The notes under the pieces were generated by a model. That model saw nothing but the letters and a program-made list of their open reading frames with translations, was not told the DNA's origin and searched no databases. Below are positions 56,660 to 64,000 of a DNA stretch of 64,000 nucleotides, piece by piece. Position 1 is the stretch's first letter, and the number at the start of each line of letters is the position of its first letter. The translations under genes were made by a program, and so were the position numbers. Source of the DNA: Pseudomonas bijieensis. GTDB taxonomy: Bacteria; Pseudomonadota; Gammaproteobacteria; Pseudomonadales; Pseudomonadaceae. The stretch lies in the NCBI RefSeq assembly GCF_013347965.1, contig NZ_CP048810.1, positions 1,178,001 through 1,242,000 on the forward strand, given 5' to 3'.

Positions 56660-56748
56660 TGTGGGAGCGAGCCTGCTCGCGATAGCGGTCTGTCTGAATC
56701 GACTATGCTGGATGTGCCGCCATCATCGCGAGCACGCTCGCTCCCACA
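56660..56748. repeat. REPIN, second of a twin pair
   Basis: Arms tgtgggagcgagcctgctcg and its complement; it shares the loop sequence with 56528-56616, so the two look like a local duplication. Confidence 0.85.
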
Positions 56749-56765
56749 GGGATTCAAGGTGTCCC

Positions 56766-57321
56766 ATGAACTATTTCCTGGCCCAGGCCCTGAACAATCA
56801 GTGGGCCAATCACCGACTGCTCACTGCCTGCGCGCAGTTGAGCGAAGCCGAATACGCGGCGCCGCGCACGGGGGTTCTTCCCATCCATACAAGGCACGCT
56901 CTGCCATATTCTGGAAGTGGACCGCTATTACCTGACCGCTCTGGAAGGTGACCGGGACGGCCAGATCAAGGACTTTTCCGAAACCTTGGCGTTTGCCCAA
57001 CTGAAGGAAAGCCAAACCCGAGCCGACCGGCAACTGCTGGCATTGTGCGAAAGCCTGCGAGAAAGAGACCTCGCCCGCTGCGTTGAGCTGGTACGCGTGG
57101 ACGGCGTGGTGCGTGAGCGGATCGACCGGCTGTTGCTGCACCTGTTCGAACACCAGATCCACCACCGTGGCCAAGTCCACGGGATGCTCAGTGGCACCGG
57201 CATCAAGCCGCCGCAGCTCGATGAGTTTTTCCTCGATTGCGACCGCCCGTTCCGGCAACAGGAAGAACGACAACTGCGGCTCAACGAAGGGCATGTCTGG
57301 CGGGACTATCTACCTGACTGA
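56766..57321 (+). pseudogene. DinB-family protein, frame broken by one extra base
   Basis: About 184 residues in the corrected frame: MNYFLAQALNNQWANHRLLT ... then DRYYLTALEGD and a metal-ligand stretch FEHQIHHRGQVHGMLSGTG typical of DinB/YfiT four-helix proteins. The G5 run at 56870-56874 should be G4 (giving RTGFFPSIQGTLCHILEV). The span is 556 bases. Related proteins are metal-dependent thiol transferases or of unknown function; no link to the neighbours is seen. Confidence 0.8.
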
Positions 57322-57337
57322 ATCGATACTCCGTGTG

Positions 57338-57368
57338 AAAAAATGCGATGGCCGCTGCCGACCATCGC
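57338..57368 (-). terminator. Rho-independent terminator after bdhA
   Basis: On the minus strand: stem GCGATGG/CCATCGC with a 10-base loop followed by ATTTTTT, 23 bases after the bdhA stop. Confidence 0.8.
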
Positions 57369-57390
57369 CAAATCGCCCACCCGGGCGCTC

Positions 57391-58485
57391 TCAGATCCGT
57401 GCGGGAGACACGATGATTTTCACGTTGTGCTCCTTGTTGTTGACCAGTTCCTCAAAGCCCTGGCCGACAATCTGCTCCAGCTGGATGCGGCCGGTCACCA
57501 GTGGCGAGATGTCCAGGCGCCCATCGGCGATGAAAGCGATCACATCGGCAAACTCGCCGTTGTAGGCCAACGCGCCGAGCACCTGCTTCTCAGTGGACAC
57601 CAGCTCGAAGAAATTGAATTCGCTGGGCTCCTCGAAGATCCCCACCAATACACATTTGCCGGCCTTGCGGATCAGGTCGATGGCCAGTTTCGCGGTGTGC
57701 TTGTTGCCGATGCATTCGAAACTGACATCGGCCCCCAGGCCGCCGGTCAGACGACGAACTTCGGCCAGGGCGTCGCACTCCTTCGGATCGATCACATGGC
57801 TGGCCCCGACCTCCAGGGCCTTGGCTTTGCGCGCGCCGGACATTTCCAGGGCGATCACCTGGGCCGCGCCGGCGGCCTTGGCGCACATGATGGTGCACAG
57901 GCCGATCGTACCGGCACCAACCACGACCACGTTCTGGCCCAACAGGCTGCCGGCCTTCTTCACCGCGTGCATCCCCACCGCCAACGGCTCGATCAACGCA
58001 CCGGCCTCGGCCGGAAAATCAGCAGGCAACTTGTAGAGCAAATTGGCCGGTACGTTGACCAGTTCGGCAAATGCACCGTTGTTCATCAGCCCGGTGAAGG
58101 CCAGGTTCTCGCAGATGTTGTACAGCCCGTGGGTGCAGTAATAGCAGGTGCCGCAGTGCTGGCACGCATCAGCCGCCACCGGCTCACCGACACTGAAGCC
58201 TTCGACGCCGGCCCCCAGTTCGACGATCTCGCCGCAGAACTCATGACCGAGGATGCACTGGCCCTTGATCCCGGTCAGCGGGTGCGGCGCGTCCACCGGA
58301 ATGAACACCGGCCCGGCCACGTATTCATGCAGGTCGGAGCCGCAGATACCGCACCATTGCACACGGATCTGCACCCAACCGGCGGGCGGCGAAACCGGCA
58401 GTGGCACGTCTTCGACGCGGATGTCGTTGCGGCCATGCCAGACGGCGGCGCGCATGCTGCGGGTAGGCTTGATTGAAACGTTCAT
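57391..58485 (-). CDS. bdhA: (R,R)-butanediol dehydrogenase-like zinc alcohol dehydrogenase
   Basis: 364 residues of the MDR family. Catalytic zinc ligands CGICGSDLHEY and GHEFCGEIVE; structural zinc cysteines CQHCGTCYYCTHGLYNIC; NAD-binding VVVGAGTIGLC. It oxidises 2,3-butanediol to acetoin, feeding the aco system encoded directly upstream on the same strand, 54 bases away. It ends the operon. Confidence 0.9.
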   Translation of the reverse strand: MNVSIKPTRSMRAAVWHGRNDIRVEDVPLPVSPPAGWVQIRVQWCGICGSDLHEYVAGPVFIPVDAPHPLTGIKGQCILGHEFCGEIVELGAGVEGFSVGEPVAADACQHCGTCYYCTHGLYNICENLAFTGLMNNGAFAELVNVPANLLYKLPADFPAEAGALIEPLAVGMHAVKKAGSLLGQNVVVVGAGTIGLCTIMCAKAAGAAQVIALEMSGARKAKALEVGASHVIDPKECDALAEVRRLTGGLGADVSFECIGNKHTAKLAIDLIRKAGKCVLVGIFEEPSEFNFFELVSTEKQVLGALAYNGEFADVIAFIADGRLDISPLVTGRIQLEQIVGQGFEELVNNKEHNVKIIVSPARI

Positions 58486-58539
58486 GACGTTGCCTCCAGA
58501 AGTTTGTCGGGGCGACGAACCACCTCGCCGCCCGCTTGA

Positions 58540-59652
58540 TCAGCGCTGTTCGATGAACCCGAGGATCAGCCGGTTGACCTGCTCGGCTGCTTCCATTTGC
58601 ACCATGTGGCCCTGGCCGGAAAGCACTTCGACCTGGGCACTCAACCCTTCGCTGTGGGCCACCGGGATGATTGCGTCGTCGCTGCCCCAGATCACCAGCG
58701 TCGGTACGTGGCCGGCCTGCACGACCTCGCGCAGGTCCACCTGCTGGTGACCGTCCTTGAAGAGCGTCGCTGACAGTTGCCGCAGCGCAGCGTCCACCCC
58801 CTCCAGGCGCTTGTACTTGAGCATGTCGTCGAGCATCTGGCGGTTGACCAGTTCGGCATTGGAGAACAGTTGCACCAGTGCCGGCTTGAGGGCGTTGCGG
58901 TTGGCGGCTTCGACGAAACCTTCCAGGTAGCTGCCATTGATCTGCGCGCCCAGCCCGGCGCTGCCGATCAAGGTCAGCGAGCGGACTCGCTGGGGCATCA
59001 GGCGCGCGGCGTTCAGCGACACCGCCCCACCCATGGAATGCCCCACCAGATGCACAGCGTTGATGTCGAGGTGATCGAGCAGGCCCAGCACCACGCCGCT
59101 CAGCTCGTCCAGATCACCCCGTTGCAGGGTTTTCGAGGACTCGCCATGGCCCGGCAGGTCCAGGGCAATGACCCGACGCCCGGCTGCCAGTGCTTCATGG
59201 TTGAATAACCAACCGTTCAGGTCGCCACCGAAACCATGTACCAGCAACAGCGGCGTGCCGCCCTCGCCACGCTCGAAATAACGGATGACCCGCCCGTCCA
59301 ACTCGACTTTCTGCGGTTTCGGTCCGCTGTCTTCATCGGCCGCGTCACCGGGGACAAAAGTTGATTGGAACTGCTCGATAACCGCATCGATCTCGGCGTC
59401 ACTGGCTTCGCCCTCAACGACAATCCCGAGCAAGGCGCCGACCGCCAGGGTTTCGTCCTGCCGGGCAATCTGCCGGCGCAGGATTCCGGAAAACGGCGCT
59501 TCGACACTGCTGGAAATCTTGTCGGTTTCCACGTCCATCACTTCATCACCCTTGGTGATGGCCTGGCCCTCCTCCTTGAGCCAGGTATCGACCCGGCCCT
59601 CGGTCATCGACAGGCCCCACTTGGGCATGGTCAGGGTATGAATCTGGCTCAT
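58540..59652 (-). CDS. acoC: Acetoin dehydrogenase E2 component AcoC (lipoyl domain plus alpha/beta hydrolase fold)
   Basis: 370 residues: an N-terminal lipoyl domain with the lipoylated Lys in DVETDKISSSVEAP, then an alpha/beta-hydrolase-type acyltransferase domain with GHSMGGAVSLN. This unusual E2 form is typical of acetoin dehydrogenase. MSQIHTLTMPKWG at 59652 overlaps the acoB stop by one base (TGATG). No E3 gene (acoL) is in the window. Confidence 0.94.
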   Translation of the reverse strand: MSQIHTLTMPKWGLSMTEGRVDTWLKEEGQAITKGDEVMDVETDKISSSVEAPFSGILRRQIARQDETLAVGALLGIVVEGEASDAEIDAVIEQFQSTFVPGDAADEDSGPKPQKVELDGRVIRYFERGEGGTPLLLVHGFGGDLNGWLFNHEALAAGRRVIALDLPGHGESSKTLQRGDLDELSGVVLGLLDHLDINAVHLVGHSMGGAVSLNAARLMPQRVRSLTLIGSAGLGAQINGSYLEGFVEAANRNALKPALVQLFSNAELVNRQMLDDMLKYKRLEGVDAALRQLSATLFKDGHQQVDLREVVQAGHVPTLVIWGSDDAIIPVAHSEGLSAQVEVLSGQGHMVQMEAAEQVNRLILGFIEQR

Positions 59653-60668
59653 CAGCGCTTGCTCCACTCGATCACGTTGAGCACGGCTTGCTCGATCTTC
59701 GCCGCGTCGGGGATATACAGGTCTTCCAGCGAATCGGAGAACGGCACCGGGGTATGCGGTGCGGTGACCATCTCAATCGGGGCCTTGAGCGCGCCAAAGG
59801 CTTTTTGCGCCACCAGGGCCGAAACATCGGTGGCCATGGAACAGCGTGGGTTGGCCTCGTCGATCACGACCAGGCGCCCGGTCTTCTCGACGCTTTCGAG
59901 GATGCTGTCCTCGTCCATCGGGCTGGTGGTGCGCAAGTCGATGACTTCACAGTCGATGCCACGCCCAGCCAGGCTGCGCGCGGCGTCCATGGCGGTGTTG
60001 ACCATGCGCCCGTACGACACCAGGGTCACGTCCTTGCCGTCGCGCAGGAAATTGGCCTCGCCGAAGGGAATGGTGTAGAGCTCTTCCGGCACCTCGCCCT
60101 GCATGCCGTAGAGCAACTTGTGCTCGCAGAAGATCACCGGGTCGTTGTCGCGGATCGCCTGGATCAGCAAGCCCTTGGCATCGTAAGGCGATGACGGGCA
60201 CACCACTTTCAGCCCCGGAATGTGCGTCCACAAGGACGTGAGCATCTGCGAGTGCTGGGCGGCGGCGCGCAGGCCGGCACCGACCATGGTGCGGATCACC
60301 AGGGGCGTGGAGGCCTTGCCGCCGAACATGTAGCGAAACTTCGCCGCCTGGTTGAGGATCTGGTCCAGGCAGCACCCGGCGAAGTCGACGAACATCAGTT
60401 CGCACACCGGACGCACGCCGCAGGTGGCGGCTCCCACAGCCGCGCCGACGTAACCGATTTCCGACAGCGGCGTGTCGAGCACGCGGCCGGGGAACTGGTC
60501 GTAAAGGCCCTTGGTGACACCAAGCACACCGCCCCAGGCGTCGTTTTCACCAGGCGCGCCGGCACCGCCAGCCACGTCCTCGCCCATGATGAAGACGCTG
60601 GAGTCGCGGCGCATTTCCTGGGCCAGGGCCTCGTTGATTGCCTGCTGATAGCTGATTTTTCTCGCCAT
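59652..60668 (-). CDS. acoB: Acetoin dehydrogenase E1 component beta subunit AcoB
   Basis: 338 residues of the transketolase central/C-terminal type (FIMGEDVAGGAGAPGENDAW; DTPLSEIGYVGAAVGAA; DLRTTSPMDEDSILESV). Together with AcoA it forms the TPP-dependent E1 that cleaves acetoin to acetaldehyde and an acetyl group. It is 35 bases after acoA. Confidence 0.95.
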   Translation of the reverse strand: MARKISYQQAINEALAQEMRRDSSVFIMGEDVAGGAGAPGENDAWGGVLGVTKGLYDQFPGRVLDTPLSEIGYVGAAVGAATCGVRPVCELMFVDFAGCCLDQILNQAAKFRYMFGGKASTPLVIRTMVGAGLRAAAQHSQMLTSLWTHIPGLKVVCPSSPYDAKGLLIQAIRDNDPVIFCEHKLLYGMQGEVPEELYTIPFGEANFLRDGKDVTLVSYGRMVNTAMDAARSLAGRGIDCEVIDLRTTSPMDEDSILESVEKTGRLVVIDEANPRCSMATDVSALVAQKAFGALKAPIEMVTAPHTPVPFSDSLEDLYIPDAAKIEQAVLNVIEWSKR

Positions 60669-60703
60669 GATGGGATTCTCTATTCTTGTTTTATAAAGGG
60701 CGT

Positions 60704-61681
60704 TCAGGGATAGGAGACGTAGACGTCAGTGAGCAGGTCCGCCGCGGTGGGCTTGGGATCGGACTTGGCCTTGTACACGGCGTTTTCGATCAGTTGCTCC
60801 ACTTCCTTATCGATCTGGTCCAACTGCTCGGCCGACAGCAGCCCGGCCCGGGTGGTGCGCTCACGGAACTGCATCAGGCAGTCCTGGTTCTCGCGGAAAT
60901 GCTTGACCTCATCGGGGGCCCGGTAAGTCTGGGCGTCGCCCTCGAAGTGGCCGTAGTAGCGCGTCAGCTTGACCTCGATCAGCGACGGCCCTTCCCCGGC
61001 ACGAGCGCGTTCGACAGCAGCCCCGGCGGCTTCGTGGACGGCGAAGAAGTCAAAGCCATCCACCGTCACCCCAGGCATGCCGAACCCGGCGGCGCGGTCG
61101 GCGATGTGATCGCAGGCCACCGACCAATTGGAGGCGGTGGCTTCGGCGTAGCCGTTGTTCTCGGCGATGAACAGGCACGGCAGGTTCCACACCGAGGCCA
61201 TGTTCATGGCTTCGAACACCGCGCCCTCGTTGGAGCCGCCGTCACCGAAGAACACCACAGCGACGCTGTCGGTGCCCTTGAGCCGGGCCGCCAGGGCAGC
61301 GCCGACCACCAGAGGCGCGCCGGCACCGACGATGCCGTTGGCACCGAGCATGCCTTTCTCGAAATCGGCGATGTGCATCGAGCCGCCCTTGCCTTGGCAG
61401 ACGCCGGTTTTCTTGCCGTAGATCTCGGCCATCATCCCGTAGACATCCACGCCCTTGGCGATGCAATGGCCGTGGCCACGGTGGTTGGACGCGATGCAAT
61501 CGTCATCGCCCAGGTGGGCCATGACGCCGGCGGCCGACGCTTCTTCGCCGGCATACAAGTGGACGAAACCGGGAATCTCGCCGGTGGCGAACTCCACGTG
61601 CAAGCGCTCTTCGAAAGCGCGGATGGTGCGCATCACCTGGTAGGCGTGCAGCAATTGATCGTGGGTGAGCGGTGTCGACAT
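60704..61681 (-). CDS. acoA: Acetoin dehydrogenase E1 component alpha subunit AcoA
   Basis: 325 residues with the TPP motif GDGGSNEGAVFEAMNMASVW ... ENN and the start MSTPLTHDQLLHAYQVMRTI. It begins two bases after the acoX stop. Confidence 0.95.
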   Translation of the reverse strand: MSTPLTHDQLLHAYQVMRTIRAFEERLHVEFATGEIPGFVHLYAGEEASAAGVMAHLGDDDCIASNHRGHGHCIAKGVDVYGMMAEIYGKKTGVCQGKGGSMHIADFEKGMLGANGIVGAGAPLVVGAALAARLKGTDSVAVVFFGDGGSNEGAVFEAMNMASVWNLPCLFIAENNGYAEATASNWSVACDHIADRAAGFGMPGVTVDGFDFFAVHEAAGAAVERARAGEGPSLIEVKLTRYYGHFEGDAQTYRAPDEVKHFRENQDCLMQFRERTTRAGLLSAEQLDQIDKEVEQLIENAVYKAKSDPKPTAADLLTDVYVSYP

Positions 61682-61683
61682 TT

Positions 61684-62757
61684 TTATTCTCCCGAGGTGT
61701 CTTCTTGAAGATTCAGAGGGTGTTGCGGGTGTTCACGGCCAATGGCCAACAAACGCTGTTGCGCGGCGTAGGCCAGTACCGCATTGACATCGATGCTCAG
61801 CGGGCCGCCGGCATCGAGGGTGACCGTGGGCCGGTCATGGACGTTGAATTCGATTTCCCGCTCGCCATCCAGGGCCAGTGTGCCGCTGGAGAGCGACAGG
61901 CCGTGGGCGACGCCGGGTTCCAAGGGGCCGGCGGCGAGCACGCCACAGCCTTGCAACAGGCCGGGAGCCAGTGGCACCAACAGCGCTTCGGGCGATTGCG
62001 GGTCCAGGCGCATCCAGGCACCACCCGGTGCCTGGCGTGACACCGGGAACCACAACCCGCACAGCGCCGACAGGCCGATGGATTGCGGTTCGGCGAAGGT
62101 CACGAACACTTCGGCCAGGTCCTGTGCCCGGCTGATGGCCCGGGCGCCGACAAAGCGCAGCGGCGACACGGCCACGTCCACCAAGGCGACTTCGCGCAAG
62201 CCACGGCCGGCATCGCAGACCAGCAGGCGCTTGTTACGTCGCAGACCGATCTGCGTCGGTATCCGTCCGCTGGCGTACAACCCGCCGGCCAGTCCGGCAC
62301 TGGTGGCCTCGCGCAATTCAGGAAAGGCGTTATTGGTGCCGGTGGACAGAGTCAGCAACGGGATGTCTCCCACTTCGGCGGCCACCGCCTTGTGAGTGCC
62401 ATCGCCGCCGAGCACGGCGATCAGCGCCACCTCGCGTTCGGCCATCAGCCGCGCGGCCCGACGAGTGTCTTCGACGGTCTGGCGCAGGGTCAGGTCGAGG
62501 AACTCCAGGGCCGGCCAATGGCTGCTGCGGGCCTGACGACTGTGACTGTTCTTCAGTACGGCGGCGGCCATGCCGATCATGTCGGTGGGCATCAGCACCT
62601 GCTCGATGCCGGTGGCGCCGAACGCGGCCAGCAGGCGCTGGATCACCGAGACCTTGTCGGTACTGGAAAACAGCCCGGCGTTGGCGGTCAGGCGCCGCAC
62701 GTCACGGCCCGATGCGGGGTTGGCGATGATGCCCACGGTCAGTGGCCGGCGACTCAT
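61684..62757 (-). CDS. acoX: AcoX, ATP-NAD kinase-like protein of acetoin operons
   Basis: 357 residues with a diacylglycerol/NAD kinase fold (TVGIIANPASGRDVRRL; LIAVLGGDGTHKAVAAEVGD). AcoX is commonly the first gene of acoXABC; its precise activity is not established. ATG 62757 (MSRRPLTVG) is the family start; the frame extends to 62811 but upstream has no ribosome site. The sigma54 promoter lies at 62872-62887. Confidence 0.9.
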   Translation of the reverse strand: MSRRPLTVGIIANPASGRDVRRLTANAGLFSSTDKVSVIQRLLAAFGATGIEQVLMPTDMIGMAAAVLKNSHSRQARSSHWPALEFLDLTLRQTVEDTRRAARLMAEREVALIAVLGGDGTHKAVAAEVGDIPLLTLSTGTNNAFPELREATSAGLAGGLYASGRIPTQIGLRRNKRLLVCDAGRGLREVALVDVAVSPLRFVGARAISRAQDLAEVFVTFAEPQSIGLSALCGLWFPVSRQAPGGAWMRLDPQSPEALLVPLAPGLLQGCGVLAAGPLEPGVAHGLSLSSGTLALDGEREIEFNVHDRPTVTLDAGGPLSIDVNAVLAYAAQQRLLAIGREHPQHPLNLQEDTSGE

Positions 62758-62871
62758 GGCGCCACCGTGGCGGGGATAGGCGAACGGTCTGGGCAGCCAG
62801 ACCCTGGGCAAGAAAACATAGGCACCTCGTTGTTATTATTGGATGCCCCGTCGAGCGGGTTGCAGAGGTAG

Positions 62872-62887
62872 AGCAAGGGCAGTGCCA
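62872..62887 (-). promoter_or_regulatory. Sigma54 (-24/-12) promoter of acoXABC-bdhA
   Basis: On the minus strand TGGCACTGCCCTTGCT matches TGGCAC-N5-TTGCT perfectly, about 115 bases before the acoX start. It is in the 357-base space between acoX and acoR that otherwise holds only the palindromes at 62966-63024. Confidence 0.88.
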
Positions 62888-62965
62888 GTAACGAAAAAAG
62901 TCTTCGAAAAGCCCTGACCAGAGCGGTCCCATCGGTTTGTTCAATGCAGCGGAGCGAGCTCTGGT

Positions 62966-63024
62966 GAGACGCTCCATGTCAGGTTGCACGAGGCTTCGGC
63001 GAGACCCTGAGACGTGGCGTCTCA
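62966..63024. promoter_or_regulatory. Two candidate AcoR upstream activator sites
   Basis: A perfect palindrome TGAGACG-TGG-CGTCTCA at 63008-63024 and a diverged copy TGAGACG-CTC-CATGTCA at 62966-62982, exactly 42 bases apart (about four helical turns), 80-135 bases upstream of the sigma54 promoter. Confidence 0.65.
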
Positions 63025-63114
63025 CACGGGCCGAACAACCGGTCGAGCTTGTCTGTACCCGGCGAACGGCGCTTAATGTGCGCACAACGATAAGAAGCTG
63101 AATCGGAGGCCCCT

Positions 63115-64000
63115 ATGCTTTCCGCTCACTCCCGGGCGCACGTGGATTGCGTCAGTCGCGTGGTGAAAAACGCGAACCAATTGCCACAGCTGCCCGTCCC
63201 GGACCTGATCCTCGATTCCTGGCGCCGGTCCCTGGAGCAACATCACCTGGACCCCGGTTCGTTGCAGGGCCCGCGCATCCTCTCCCAGGACGTGCTCAAG
63301 CAATGCCGCGAACGCTCCGAGCTGTTCCTCAATATCGCCAGCGAAGAAGTCGCCCGCCTGCATGGCCGAGTGCGCGATGCCGACTACTGCGTGCTACTGA
63401 CCGATGCCCAGGGCCAGACCATCGACTATCGAGTGGAAACCACGATCCGCAACGACTGCCGCAAGGCCGGCTTGTACCTGGGCACCTGTTGGTCGGAGGG
63501 CGAAGAAGGCACCTGTGGCGTGGCGGCGGTGCTCACGGCCAAGGCCCCGGTGACGGTGCACAAGCGCGACCATTTCCGCGCGGCGTTCATTGGCCTGACC
63601 TGCTCCGCCGCGCCGGTGTTCGACCCCCAGGGTGAATTGCTCGGGGTATTGGACGTCTCGGCGGTGCGCTCGCCGGACGATCGACGCTCGCAGCACCTGA
63701 TACGGCAAATGGTGGTACAGAGCGCCCGAGAGATCGAACAGGCGTTTTTCATGAGCAGCGCCCAGGGCTACTGGGTGCTGCGGGCCCATCGCAACCCCGG
63801 CTACGTCGACAGCCAGCCGGACTTCCTGTTCGCTTGGGACGACGACGGCTGCCTGCAAGCCCTGAACCCCGCCGCCCGCCAGTACCTGCTGCAACATTAC
63901 GGGCAGTTGCCGCAACACATCGGCCAGGTGTTCGACCAGCAACTGCTGCACCGTGCCCGGGACGAAAGCCTCTGCCCGCTCGACCACGCCATGCATGGCC
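63115..64000 (+). CDS. acoR: Sigma54-dependent acetoin catabolism activator AcoR (5' part, truncated by window edge)
   Basis: Open from ATG 63115 (after CGGAGGC) to the window end, 295 codons. The N-terminus (LILDSWRRSLEQHHLDPGS) and the GAF domain (DYCVLLTDAQGQTIDYRVET ... GTCWSEGEEGTCGVAAVLT, RDHFRAAFIGLTCSAAPVFD) are those of AcoR-type activators. The AAA+ and Fis domains lie beyond the window. It faces away from acoXABC and should activate the sigma54 promoter at 62872 in response to acetoin. Confidence 0.9.
   Translation, partial: MLSAHSRAHVDCVSRVVKNANQLPQLPVPDLILDSWRRSLEQHHLDPGSLQGPRILSQDVLKQCRERSELFLNIASEEVARLHGRVRDADYCVLLTDAQGQTIDYRVETTIRNDCRKAGLYLGTCWSEGEEGTCGVAAVLTAKAPVTVHKRDHFRAAFIGLTCSAAPVFDPQGELLGVLDVSAVRSPDDRRSQHLIRQMVVQSAREIEQAFFMSSAQGYWVLRAHRNPGYVDSQPDFLFAWDDDGCLQALNPAARQYLLQHYGQLPQHIGQVFDQQLLHRARDESLCPLDHAMHG

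Overview
The window looks like a chromosome segment of a denitrifying Pseudomonas of the P. fluorescens type. It is GC-rich, its nir, nor, ubiUVT and moa/moe gene orders match those known from pseudomonads, and it carries about twenty REP/REPIN palindromes of two families (core GTGGCGAGGGAGCTTGCTCC and core TGTGGGAGC-AGCCTGCTCGCG). No rRNA, tRNA, CRISPR array or insertion sequence was seen.

Region 1 (1-13.9 kb) is anaerobic respiration control and support. It holds the 3' part of narX, then narL, a Dnr-like Crp/Fnr regulator, ubiUVT (O2-independent ubiquinone synthesis), moaB-moeA (molybdenum cofactor), a pdxH-like oxidase, norR divergent from a ytfE/norA-type di-iron repair gene, a small membrane protein with nnrS, and dnr with a small zinc-ribbon gene. 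Region 2 (13.9-29.2 kb) is the denitrification core. norCBD and nirQ-norE-norF read leftward; nirSMCFDLGHJEN reads rightward and makes cytochrome cd1 nitrite reductase and its heme d1. Dnr/FNR boxes lie before norC, between nirQ and nirS, and before ubiU. Two near-identical regulatory modules, each with three GGT-N7-ACC NorR boxes followed by a -24/-12 sigma54 promoter, precede ytfE and the dnr transcription unit. This suggests nitric oxide drives dnr through NorR.

Region 3 (29.2-43 kb) is accessory: a porin, a glucarate dehydratase-like gene with its permease and LysR regulator, an NTF2-like exported protein, a LysR/tautomerase/SDR set sharing a duplicated operator, a TonB receptor, and a MocR regulator beside an MFS exporter. 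Region 4 (43-56.5 kb) is a hydroxyproline catabolic island: GntR, an unknown protein, 4-hydroxyproline epimerase, three-subunit D-hydroxyproline dehydrogenase, AraC regulator, ABC transporter, aconitase-X type cis-3-hydroxyproline dehydratase, a second proline-racemase-fold protein with Ser/Thr instead of Cys/Cys, and a DapA-fold deaminase. Region 5 (56.7-64 kb) has a DinB-like gene and acetoin/2,3-butanediol catabolism (acoXABC-bdhA) facing a truncated acoR, with a sigma54 promoter and upstream palindromes between them.

Eight otherwise intact genes (norF, norC, nirM, nirC, an SDR, the GntR gene, the deaminase and dinB) each carry exactly one extra base in a homopolymer. Their reading frames are broken as given, but the pattern looks more like sequencing or assembly error than decay.
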